Assembly (NCBI GenBank): GCA_963784425.1
Contig: CAWARM010000007.1
Location: forward strand, 186,001 to 250,000
Length of the DNA stretch: 64,000 nucleotides
Direction of reading: 5' to 3'
Origin: SHZL01 sp963784425
GTDB taxonomy: Bacteria > Pseudomonadota > Gammaproteobacteria > Xanthomonadales > SZUA-36
The position numbers were made by a program, and so were the translations under genes. The notes beneath the pieces are model-generated. The model did no database searches. It was given only the letters and a program-made list of their open reading frames with translations, and was not told where the DNA came from. Position 1 is the first letter of the stretch, and each line of letters begins with the position of its first letter. Below are positions 33,974-41,767 of this stretch, one piece after another.

Positions 33974-34438
33974 ATGAAACAGATAATCAATATCGATATC
34001 AATAACGAAGTGCACGAAGTTGCGGTCGAAAAATCGGATACGCTGATCCAGGTGTTGCGTGAACGGCTGGGAATGTATGCCACCAAACGCGGCTGTGATT
34101 CGGGTGGCTGTGGCTGCTGTACGGTGCTGGTTGACGGCCTGGCGGTGTATTCCTGCATGACCTTTGCTTTGTCCCTGGCCGGGAAAAAGATCACGACGGT
34201 AGAAGGCTTGCCCCGGGACGGCAAGCTGGACCCGATCCAGCAGGCCTTTATCGATGCCGATGCTGTGCAGTGCGGTTATTGCACCTGTGGAATCATGATG
34301 GCCGTACGAGCTTTGCTGAACGACAATCCGCATCCGGACGAAGATGAGATACGCAAAGGAATATCGGGGAATCTGTGCCGCTGCACGGGCTATCAGAAAA
34401 TTGTCGACGCGGTAAAACTGGCGGCGGCCAGTCGCTAA
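33974..34438 (+). CDS. Second molybdenum hydroxylase [2Fe-2S] subunit (CoxS-like)
   Basis: The 154-residue protein carries both [2Fe-2S] sites: GCDSGGCGCCTVLVDG with VYSC for the first, CGYCTCG and CRCTGY for the second. The CGYCTCG motif has an extra Cys where most relatives have Pro. ATG 33974 with AGGAAA upstream is preferred to a GTG one codon earlier. It follows the FAD subunit by 30 bp. Its stop lies in a 14-bp tandem duplication. Confidence 0.92.
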   Translation: MKQIINIDINNEVHEVAVEKSDTLIQVLRERLGMYATKRGCDSGGCGCCTVLVDGLAVYSCMTFALSLAGKKITTVEGLPRDGKLDPIQQAFIDADAVQCGYCTCGIMMAVRALLNDNPHPDEDEIRKGISGNLCRCTGYQKIVDAVKLAAASR

Positions 34439-34454
34439 TTCCCAGTCGCTAATT
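34428..34454. repeat. 13-bp sequence duplicated at the end of the second coxS
   Basis: CCAGTCGCTAATT occurs at 34428-34440 and 34442-34454. It duplicates the last codons and TAA stop of the gene, leaving a second, untranslated copy of the stop region before the ribosome site of the next gene. Confidence 0.7.
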
Positions 34455-34482
34455 ATTTATTGATCATTGAGAGAACAAGACC

Positions 34483-36813
34483 ATGACTGAGCTGAAAATT
34501 ATTGGCAAGAGCGTGAACCGGCCGGACGCTTACGACAAAGTCACCGGTGGCAAACATTACCCCGTTAATTTCAGCCTGCCAGGCATGTTACATGCCAAGA
34601 TACTGCGCAGTCCCTACCCGCATGCGAAGATCCTGGGTATTGATACCTCCGCCGCGCAGAAACTGCCCGGCGTCAAGGCAGTTCTGACCTACAAAGATGT
34701 GCCACAACGTCCATTCACCCCCGTCTACTTTGTTCCGTCCCAGGCAAAAAGCATGGTGCTGGACTTTGTCATCATGAGCGATCGCGTGCGCTGGACCGGT
34801 CAGCCGGTAGCTGCCGTGGCGGCGGTGACGGCCGAAATTGCCCGGGCCGCGCTGGAATTGATTGATGTCGAGTACGAAGAATTACCCGCGGTGTTTGACC
34901 CCGAAGAGGCCATGCAGGACGGCGCTCCGCAATTGTGGGAAAACACGCCGAACAATATTGCCAAGAACCCGGTATTTGCCTTTGGTGACCTGGAAGCCGG
35001 TTTCGCCGAGGCGGATCATATTTTTGAAGGCGTCTACCAGACCCAGCGGGTGCATACCTGCTATATGGAGCCGCGAGTTTGCGTGGCCGAAAGCGATACC
35101 CAGGGCCGGATCAAGATCATATCCTCGATGCAGCACGCATTCGGTTTGCGGGAGAAGCTCGCATTTGCATTGGGCATACCTGAAAGCCACGTCAATGTGG
35201 TAAAGCCGGGCTATATCGGTGGCGGCTTTGGCGGCAAGCTGGATATCGGCTTCATCGAGCCCATTGCATCCCTCCTGAGCCTCAAAACCGGCAAACCGGT
35301 ACGGGCTGAACACACCCGGGGTGAGGATTTTATTTCTACAACCCGCAATCCCATCAAGGTCTTCCTGAAAACAGGCGTCAAGAAAGACGGGACGTTCACC
35401 GCACGCCATATCAGGAGCATTCTTGATTGCGGGGCGCATGCAACCCATGGCGCGGAAGTGATCATGGTGCATGGTCTGTACGGTACGTTTTTCCCGTGGA
35501 AATGCGCCAACCAGACCTGGGAGGGCTTGACGGTTTACACCAACAACATGATAGGTGGCGGTTACCGTGGCTATGGCGCACCCCAGGGCTGTTTCGCAGT
35601 GGAGTCACAGAACGACGAGATCTGCGAAACACTGGGCCTGGACCCGCTGGAGTTCCGCCTGAAAAATACCCACAAGGAGGGTGACCCGCACCCCGTATTG
35701 CCTGGGCACAAGCTCAATACCTACCGTTTGCAGGAGTGCCTGGAACTGGGCGCGGAGCGAATCGGTTTCAAAAATCGCAAGCCGGCCGGCACTTCCACGG
35801 GCACCAAAAAACACGGTATGGGTTTTGCCTGCCACCCCTTGTGGGTAAGCGGCTGCGTGGGTTTCCCCGAGATCTATGAACATTCCGGCGCCATGGTCAA
35901 GCTGAATCGTGACGGCACCGCGGATGTCGTGAGCGCCTGCGTGGATCTCGGGTCCGGCCAGATCACCATGCTGACCCAGGTGGTGGCGGAGGAACTGGGC
36001 ATCGAGGCCAGTGCCGTAAAACTGGTTTACGCAGACACCGACACCGCGCCATTTGATGCCCCAACGCATGCCAGCCGGGCGACCTATTCTGCAGGTAATG
36101 CCGCCAAGGCGGCGGCAGTAGAAGTCAAGAAACGCCTGTTCCAGGCCGCCGCGGCCATCATGGAGGCCAACGCGGATGACCTGGTGCTGGAAAATGGGAT
36201 GGTCATGGTGAAAGGCAACCCCAAGTCCGCCATTCCGATGCTTGACATCATTGATCGGGCCGAGTCGCCCTATATCCAGATAACGGAACAGGGCCCGGCG
36301 CCCACCACCCTTGCTGAAAAAGGCACCATCATCGGTGTTGCCAGTATGGCTCCTGCGTCCAACCCTTCACCGTGCGCAGCGGAATTTGTTGAAGTAGAAG
36401 TCGATACCGACACGGGTGAAGTGAAGGTCCTCAACGTTGTGTATGCCCATGATCTTGGCAGGGTGTTTCATCCGAAATCAGCTGAGGGACAGGTTGAAGG
36501 TGGATTTCAGCAGGGCATGGGCTATGCCCTGATGGAAAATATTGCCTTTGACCAGGAAACCGGGGCCTGCTTGTCCAGCGACTTCCTGGACTACAAGATG
36601 CCCACTGCCATGGAGATGCCGCGCAAGATTGAAAGTATCTTCATTGAGTCCAATGAGCCGACAGGGCCATTTGGCGCCAAAAGCCTGTCAGAGCTATGCA
36701 CCATTGTTCCGGCCGCAGCCATCTCCAATGCCATTTACAACGCCATAGGTGTGAGAGTGAAGGATCTGCCCATAACGCCGGAAAAAATCCTCAAGGCACT
36801 CGGCAAGCTATGA
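34483..36813 (+). CDS. Second molybdenum hydroxylase large subunit (XdhB/4-hydroxybenzoyl-CoA-reductase-like)
   Basis: The 776-residue subunit begins IGKSVNRPDAYDKVTGG, the family's entry motif. GGGFGGKLD (about 246-254) and YRGYGAPQG (361-369) build the molybdopterin site. GAKSLSE ends at Glu737, the predicted catalytic base, in a variant of the GAKGVGE motif. The YRGYGAPQ loop rules out form I CO dehydrogenase. The substrate is unknown: an aromatic heterocycle, aldehyde or acyl-CoA is possible. It overlaps the following DUF3179 membrane protein by 4 bp, an unusual partner. Confidence 0.9.
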   Translation: MTELKIIGKSVNRPDAYDKVTGGKHYPVNFSLPGMLHAKILRSPYPHAKILGIDTSAAQKLPGVKAVLTYKDVPQRPFTPVYFVPSQAKSMVLDFVIMSDRVRWTGQPVAAVAAVTAEIARAALELIDVEYEELPAVFDPEEAMQDGAPQLWENTPNNIAKNPVFAFGDLEAGFAEADHIFEGVYQTQRVHTCYMEPRVCVAESDTQGRIKIISSMQHAFGLREKLAFALGIPESHVNVVKPGYIGGGFGGKLDIGFIEPIASLLSLKTGKPVRAEHTRGEDFISTTRNPIKVFLKTGVKKDGTFTARHIRSILDCGAHATHGAEVIMVHGLYGTFFPWKCANQTWEGLTVYTNNMIGGGYRGYGAPQGCFAVESQNDEICETLGLDPLEFRLKNTHKEGDPHPVLPGHKLNTYRLQECLELGAERIGFKNRKPAGTSTGTKKHGMGFACHPLWVSGCVGFPEIYEHSGAMVKLNRDGTADVVSACVDLGSGQITMLTQVVAEELGIEASAVKLVYADTDTAPFDAPTHASRATYSAGNAAKAAAVEVKKRLFQAAAAIMEANADDLVLENGMVMVKGNPKSAIPMLDIIDRAESPYIQITEQGPAPTTLAEKGTIIGVASMAPASNPSPCAAEFVEVEVDTDTGEVKVLNVVYAHDLGRVFHPKSAEGQVEGGFQQGMGYALMENIAFDQETGACLSSDFLDYKMPTAMEMPRKIESIFIESNEPTGPFGAKSLSELCTIVPAAAISNAIYNAIGVRVKDLPITPEKILKALGKL

Positions 36814-38039
36814 TTCTATTCTGGGCGAGCATGCTCGTTGCCCAGGCCGGGGCTTTCATCATCTTCAAGGACCTGGCCGACATCAGCCAGTGGGTGGTGC
36901 AGTCAAACCGCAAGTTCACCATGGCCATCTGGTACAACCGCTATCCCATCAGCGCTGTGTCCATCGCGGCCCTGCTCATTGCTCTATTTGCGTGGTGGCG
37001 CCAACCCGGAGTTTGCCACGGGGCGCTGCTGGGTGTCCTGGTATTTATCTTTGTACTCAATTTCGTTTCCGGCATGTTCAACCCGAAATGGATGTTCCGC
37101 TCACAACAGCATAAAGCCAGGTTTGTGTCGGTAGCGGAAGCCCCGCAGTACATGCAGCGCAGCCTGCAGCTGGCGCATTTTGGTCCGGATTCCTATGCAT
37201 CGGTGGATGATATCAATGTGCTGGTGCTGCAAACCGACCACGGTGCTTATGCCTATTCGGATTATTACCTGTTGCAACCGCACGTAGTCCAGGGCGACAC
37301 CATTGGCGGTGAAGAAGTCATCATGACCTACTGCGGGCTGACCAACCTGGGTATTGCGTACAGCCCGGTTATCAATAAGCAGAAGCTGGATTTGACCGTG
37401 ATGACCCAGCTGAAGAACAACCTGGTCCTGTGGGACAAGAACAGTGGTGAGCCCATCCAGCAGTTGTATGGAACCATGGAACGCGCCCAGCCAGGGCAGC
37501 GCATGAAAGAATGGCCGACCATCCGCATGCCATTCAAGTCATTCAAGAAACTCTTTCCGGACGGCAAGGTGTTCGTCAACGAAATCGCCAGCTTCGGCCA
37601 GAACCCTGTGCTGGCAGCCTGGGACAGGCTGGTGCGGCACGGCATGATGCTGTGGGGCGTCGGCTTGAACTGGGTTAAAGATGAAAAGCCGGCATTTCCC
37701 ACGATCAAGTTCACCGACAGACGCTTGCCCATGAAGGAACTCATCTATGCGGTCAGCGTGGGTGATGACCATGTTGTCTACTCGCTGGACTTCATCAAGG
37801 CGCAAGGCAACACCATCAATGTTCAAATCGGCGGGAAGCCGGTGGTCATCGACTACGACCCGGAGCTGGACTGCGTGACCGCTTTTTATAATACCAGCGG
37901 CAAACCCGTGACCGAGGTGGATGTCTTTGGCAATCTAAGTGATGGCACGCAGTTGGCGCGGGTTGAAACACTGAAGAGCCGCCTGTTCTGGTTCATCTGG
38001 GTGGAGTTTTTCCCGGATACTGACGTTAACCGGGTTTAA
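36810..38039 (+). CDS. Membrane-anchored DUF3179-domain protein
   Basis: The 409-residue protein starts at ATG 36810, overlapping the large-subunit stop (ATGA). Hydrophobic segments at about 1-19, 48-64 and 70-88 anchor it. The rest matches the DUF3179 layout: HGAYAYSDYYLLQPHVVQGDTIGGEEV, then the short cysteine motif TYCGLTNLG at 173-181 (family usually TYCPLC), then NLVLWDKNSGE and a tail with LPMKELIYAVSV. DUF3179 has no settled function. Here the second cysteine of the motif is missing. Translational coupling to a molybdenum hydroxylase suggests it is a membrane docking or electron-accepting partner, which is inference. Confidence 0.7.
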   Translation: MILFWASMLVAQAGAFIIFKDLADISQWVVQSNRKFTMAIWYNRYPISAVSIAALLIALFAWWRQPGVCHGALLGVLVFIFVLNFVSGMFNPKWMFRSQQHKARFVSVAEAPQYMQRSLQLAHFGPDSYASVDDINVLVLQTDHGAYAYSDYYLLQPHVVQGDTIGGEEVIMTYCGLTNLGIAYSPVINKQKLDLTVMTQLKNNLVLWDKNSGEPIQQLYGTMERAQPGQRMKEWPTIRMPFKSFKKLFPDGKVFVNEIASFGQNPVLAAWDRLVRHGMMLWGVGLNWVKDEKPAFPTIKFTDRRLPMKELIYAVSVGDDHVVYSLDFIKAQGNTINVQIGGKPVVIDYDPELDCVTAFYNTSGKPVTEVDVFGNLSDGTQLARVETLKSRLFWFIWVEFFPDTDVNRV

Positions 38040-38674
38040 CCGCAAGAATAGTATTGTTTTTGAACAGGAGTGATGGCTAACCCGGGGATGCCCTTCCGGG
38101 AGACGCCGCAAATCCCATCGACCGTTAGGCCTGTTGCAGGTCCAGGGAGCGGTGAGTTCAATTTCCGGACATGCTGAACGGCCCAGTAAGTTCTTTGCCG
38201 GTCCAGTTCGGCTTTGGGGGCGCAACCCGCCGCCGGTACCCTTTCCCGGGAGACGCCGTAAATACATCCGTGTAGGCTTGGATGCGGCATCCCTGCCGCA
38301 TACACTCCCGGGAAAGTCTCCCCGCCCCGGTTTGCTTAGCGCTGTGGCACCGCGGATCGTTCACGCCTGCGCATTCTGTCATTGTATGTCTCGGCACTAA
38401 GCCTCTGAGGACAGGGAGGGGGGAGTTCTTTCTGGACCGTCGCCAGCAGGGAAGCTGGCGAGGAGCTTACAAGGATGTATTCACGGCGTGTCCAGAAAGA
38501 ACTCACCGCTCCCTGGCCCTTGCACGGATACACCAGCAAAGTGTTTACGGCGTCTCCCGGGAAAGTGTACCGGCGGCGGGTTGCGCCCCGAAGCCGAACA
38601 GAGGCCCTAATTAGCGCTACTGGCGCAGGTAAGCGGCATTTGTGGCACAGGTTCTTGAAGTGATTAGAGCTTCC
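38040..38674. repeat. Nested inverted-repeat region of about 600 bp
   Basis: No gene is supported here. The region is built from inverted pairs: 38206-38262 with 38544-38599 (about 56 bp, few mismatches, containing CCCGGGAGACGCCGTAAA), 38141-38160 with 38500-38519 (CCAGGGAGCGGTGAGTTC type), and GAGTTCTTTCTGGAC near 38424 with its inverse near 38490. Smaller hairpins lie inside (GGATGCGGCATCCCTGCCGCAT, CGCCAGCAGGGAAGCTGGCG). It separates the convergent DUF3179 and coxG genes and could be a mosaic of palindromic repeats or a folded transcript. Confidence 0.8.
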
Positions 38675-39247
38675 CTACAGCAGATACCACAGCAACGCGG
38701 CGATACCAATGCCGATACCAATGGCCCACCAGAGGATGGCGGCATTGCTGGCTGCCTTTTCCGCAGGAATTTGGCCGCCTGCAGCTGCCTGTGCTGCGAC
38801 TTGGTCATCCATCTTGTCTTTTACGCTCGCAACAAACTCATCCCCGATGCCATCCGCAATTTTCTGCATCATCCCGGCGCCAAACTTTCCCAATCTGCCC
38901 AGGATGGTAATGTCGGAAGAGTAGTTCACCTCGGTCTGCTGTGCGGCCAGTGGTCGCAAGGTAAGCGTGCTGGTCGCCTTGATGCGGCTGGCGTGGCTGC
39001 CTTCCTCCCCCTTTGTGTCGTACTCGGCGAATTCCGGTGGCCGTTCCTGGGTTCGTTCGATGTCGACCGAAAAAGTTGTCTTGATCGGTCCAACTTTGGT
39101 GCGGATGGTCGCTTTGTATATGCCAGGACGGATTTCCTCGGCACCTTCGCAACCGGGAATACACGGAGCGATGCGCTCGGGATGGGTAATGAACTCCCAT
39201 ACCTTCTGTTGTGGCGCATAGACAGTAAAGGTTTTTTCGATCTTCAT
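38675..39247 (-). CDS. CoxG-like SRPBCC protein with C-terminal membrane anchor
   Basis: The 190-residue protein has an SRPBCC domain (FTVYAPQQKVWEFITHPERIAPCIPGCEGAEEI, then TKVGPIKTTFSVDIE and YSSDITILGRLGKFGAGMMQKIADGIGDEFVASVKDKM). It ends in a single membrane segment near 168-190 (AAILWWAIGIGIGIAALLWYLL). CoxG proteins hold molybdenum hydroxylases at the membrane. It lies 110 bp downstream of coxE in the same direction and converges on the second molybdenum hydroxylase operon, so it probably serves that enzyme. Confidence 0.88.
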   Translation of the reverse strand: MKIEKTFTVYAPQQKVWEFITHPERIAPCIPGCEGAEEIRPGIYKATIRTKVGPIKTTFSVDIERTQERPPEFAEYDTKGEEGSHASRIKATSTLTLRPLAAQQTEVNYSSDITILGRLGKFGAGMMQKIADGIGDEFVASVKDKMDDQVAAQAAAGGQIPAEKAASNAAILWWAIGIGIGIAALLWYLL

Positions 39248-39357
39248 AAAGGCATCCGGACTTTGCCATCTCTTAAATTACTTTCTAACCTCACCATAAG
39301 TCAGCACCTGCCAAACTTCAAGTTACGTCATAATGGATCAGAGGCGCCTTAAATAAA

Positions 39358-40524
39358 TCAGCGCCATGCGGTGCGCAAAAGGCGTATCAGTTGCGCAAAG
39401 CTTTCCAGGTTGTGTGCCGGCAGAAAGTGATCAACGAAGGGTAGAGCAGTTTGAATGCCGCGGCACAGCGGTTGGTAGTTGGCATCACCCAACAAGGGAT
39501 TCAGCCACAATAATTTGTGCACACGGCGATGCAGTTGCTGCATTTCCTCACGCATCAGTGTTGCATCGCCGCGGTCCCAGCCGTCACTCAGGATTATGAC
39601 GACGGTGTGCGCTGCGATTGCGTCGCGGGCAAATCGCCTGTTGAATTCCCGCAGGCTGCCGCCGATATTCGTGCCCCCGCCCCAGTCGCGAACATTTGCT
39701 GAAATGTCCCGCAGGGATTGTTCAACACTCTGTCTGTGCAGGAAATCGGAGATGACCGTCATCCTGGTCGAGAATACGGCAACATCAAGGCTGGCAAGTT
39801 GCTGGCGCATGGCATAGATAAACTGGATCAGAAACCGGCTGTAACGCTCCATCGAGCCGCTGACGTCACACAGCAGCATGAGCTTTATCTTCTTTATTTT
39901 CTTTTTCCGGTACAAAAGCTTCATTTCATCCTGCGCGTAAAATGCATTTTGCCTGAGCATCTTGCGTAAATTCAGTTCTCTGCCTTTCTGGCTCGCCTCG
40001 CGGCGGCGGCTTTGGTAATTTGCCATGATGGCAATCAGTGCAACAACCAGCCGGCGTGCCTGTTCGATTTCCTGGTCAGACATCAACGCAAAATCCTTCT
40101 TCATCAGGACTTCATTCGGGCTGTATGCGGGCAGGGCATCTTCGGGTTCTTCTTGCTGATCCTGTCCTCCTTCATCCGCTCTGCCTTCCAGGCGTTGTTC
40201 CTGTATGTTCTTCTCCGCGCCCGGTTCCCTTGCGCCAGATTCTTCCAGGCTGTCTTGTGGCTCATCGCACGGCTCGCAAGGCTGGAACCAAAATTCGCTG
40301 AAAGCCCGGTCAAAAACAGCAATATCACGCTGGCTGGAAATAAGCGTGGCTCTTGCCGCTGCATGGAAATCCCGCCTGTTGCGGATATCGATGAACGACA
40401 TGCACCTGCACAGATCGATCAGGTTGGCTGGGTTAACCGGTACTCCTGCGCTGTGCAGGGACCGGGAAAAGCGCACGATCTGGTTGAGCAAATGACGCTG
40501 CCCGGGTTGCGTAATCGGCCGCAT
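39358..40524 (-). CDS. CoxE-like von Willebrand factor A domain protein
   Basis: The 388-residue protein has an acidic, glutamine-rich linker (about 85-130). The C-terminal VWA domain has its MIDAS motif DVSGS at 220-224, followed by FIYAMRQQL and DWGGGTNIGGSLREF. VVIILSDGWDRGD is the second MIDAS-linked strand. CoxE works with the MoxR ATPase CoxD to insert or remodel the Cu/Mo or Mo-sulfido centre of molybdenum hydroxylases. It begins 5 bp after the coxD stop. Confidence 0.9.
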   Translation of the reverse strand: MRPITQPGQRHLLNQIVRFSRSLHSAGVPVNPANLIDLCRCMSFIDIRNRRDFHAAARATLISSQRDIAVFDRAFSEFWFQPCEPCDEPQDSLEESGAREPGAEKNIQEQRLEGRADEGGQDQQEEPEDALPAYSPNEVLMKKDFALMSDQEIEQARRLVVALIAIMANYQSRRREASQKGRELNLRKMLRQNAFYAQDEMKLLYRKKKIKKIKLMLLCDVSGSMERYSRFLIQFIYAMRQQLASLDVAVFSTRMTVISDFLHRQSVEQSLRDISANVRDWGGGTNIGGSLREFNRRFARDAIAAHTVVIILSDGWDRGDATLMREEMQQLHRRVHKLLWLNPLLGDANYQPLCRGIQTALPFVDHFLPAHNLESFAQLIRLLRTAWR

Positions 40525-40529
40525 GGCCG

Positions 40530-41441
40530 CTAACTTTGCCTGATCCGTTCAAGGACTTGCCGCTTGTCCAGTCCCTGGATTTTCTCGATGTCGCCTTTGT
40601 ACTTCAGTATGCACCCCAACGTGGAATCAATGATTTGAGTATCAAGGTCATCAATGCCGAGCGTATACAAAGCGTCTGCCCAGTCGATCATTTCAGCTAT
40701 GCCTGGACGCTTATATAGATCCTGCTCCCGAATCCACTGCATGAAATGACAAATTTGAGCCGACAGTATGTTCTGAATAGCTGGCACCCGGGCGTTCAAA
40801 ATCCGCAGTTCACGCTCATAGTCCGGGTATTCCACCCAGTGAAACAGGCAGCGGCGTTTCAGTGCATCATGCAATTCCCGGGTGCGATTGGAGGTCAGGA
40901 TGACAATCGGGGGCCGCTCGGCTTTGATGGTCCCCAATTCCGGGATGGTGATCTGGAAATCGGACAAGACCTCGAGTAAAAAAGCCTCAAACTCCTCATC
41001 AGAACGATCAATTTCGTCAATGAGCAATACCTTTGGTTTACTGTCCGTTGTCTGTATTGCCTGCAGTAGCGGCCGTTTCAGCAGGAACTCCTCGCTGAAA
41101 ATATTCCGTCCGATCAGGTTCTTGTCTACACCACGCGCCTCCTGCAGGCGCAGCTCCAGCATCTGGCGTGGATAGTTCCATTCATACAGGGCGGTGTTGG
41201 AATCAAGCCCTTCGTAACATTGCAGGCGGATCAGTTCGGCCTGCAGGATGGCTGCCAGCACCTTGGCAACTTCGGTCTTGCCAACTCCGGGCTCCCCTTC
41301 CAGGAGAATGGGCTTACCCAGTGCAGTGGCGAGATAGATGGTGGTTGCCAGCATGCGATCGGTAATGTACTTCTGCGCGGCAAACTGCTCTTCGACTTCT
41401 TCGATTGAGCGAAATGGCAACTGATTCTTGTCGTCTGACAT
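40530..41441 (-). CDS. CoxD-like MoxR-family AAA+ ATPase
   Basis: The 303-residue ATPase has Walker A GEPGVGKT (49-56), Walker B LLIDEID (139-145) and sensor/arginine-finger region TSNRTRELHDALKRRCLFHWVEYPD. MoxR ATPases act as chaperones on cofactor-containing enzymes; CoxD is required for the active-site sulfuration of CO dehydrogenase and probably relatives. It is the first gene of coxD-coxE-coxG on the minus strand and could serve both molybdenum hydroxylases of the window. Confidence 0.92.
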   Translation of the reverse strand: MSDDKNQLPFRSIEEVEEQFAAQKYITDRMLATTIYLATALGKPILLEGEPGVGKTEVAKVLAAILQAELIRLQCYEGLDSNTALYEWNYPRQMLELRLQEARGVDKNLIGRNIFSEEFLLKRPLLQAIQTTDSKPKVLLIDEIDRSDEEFEAFLLEVLSDFQITIPELGTIKAERPPIVILTSNRTRELHDALKRRCLFHWVEYPDYERELRILNARVPAIQNILSAQICHFMQWIREQDLYKRPGIAEMIDWADALYTLGIDDLDTQIIDSTLGCILKYKGDIEKIQGLDKRQVLERIRQS

Positions 41442-41767
41442 GTGCTCGTCCGGTTTCGTTTGAACAATCCTGCCAGTTTACTTCGGAAGAGCTTAATAAG
41501 TCAGAGTTTCCCTTCAGTCCGGGGAATTCGAGGTTAATTCCCGCCGCTCCAAACTGGAAAACCCGGACAATGATGCATTGAAATGCCGTTAATACGATCT
41601 GGATCAACTAATCGAAAGTTTTGGCCTTGATTGTAGCGCTGAGGTGACGTTTACTCGGACGGGTAAATTGTTAAATTACCGGAATCCCGGCACCAAAGAC
41701 CCCGCGCGTTCTGTGCGGCCAGCCTTGGCGAAAAATAGTTCGTTTCATTTCCTGGGGAGGATGAAGC
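41442..41767. other. Intergenic region between divergent coxD and DUF1302 genes
   Basis: The 326-bp gap has no supported gene. It must carry the promoters of both transcription units, but no clear -35/-10 or regulator site could be fixed by eye. A strong GGGGAGG ribosome site at 41754-41760 precedes the ATG at 41768. Confidence 0.5.

Noticed and set aside
38040..38674. Small open frames inside the inverted-repeat region
   Set aside because: They overlap on both strands, follow the repeat structure and lack ribosome sites or domain patterns.
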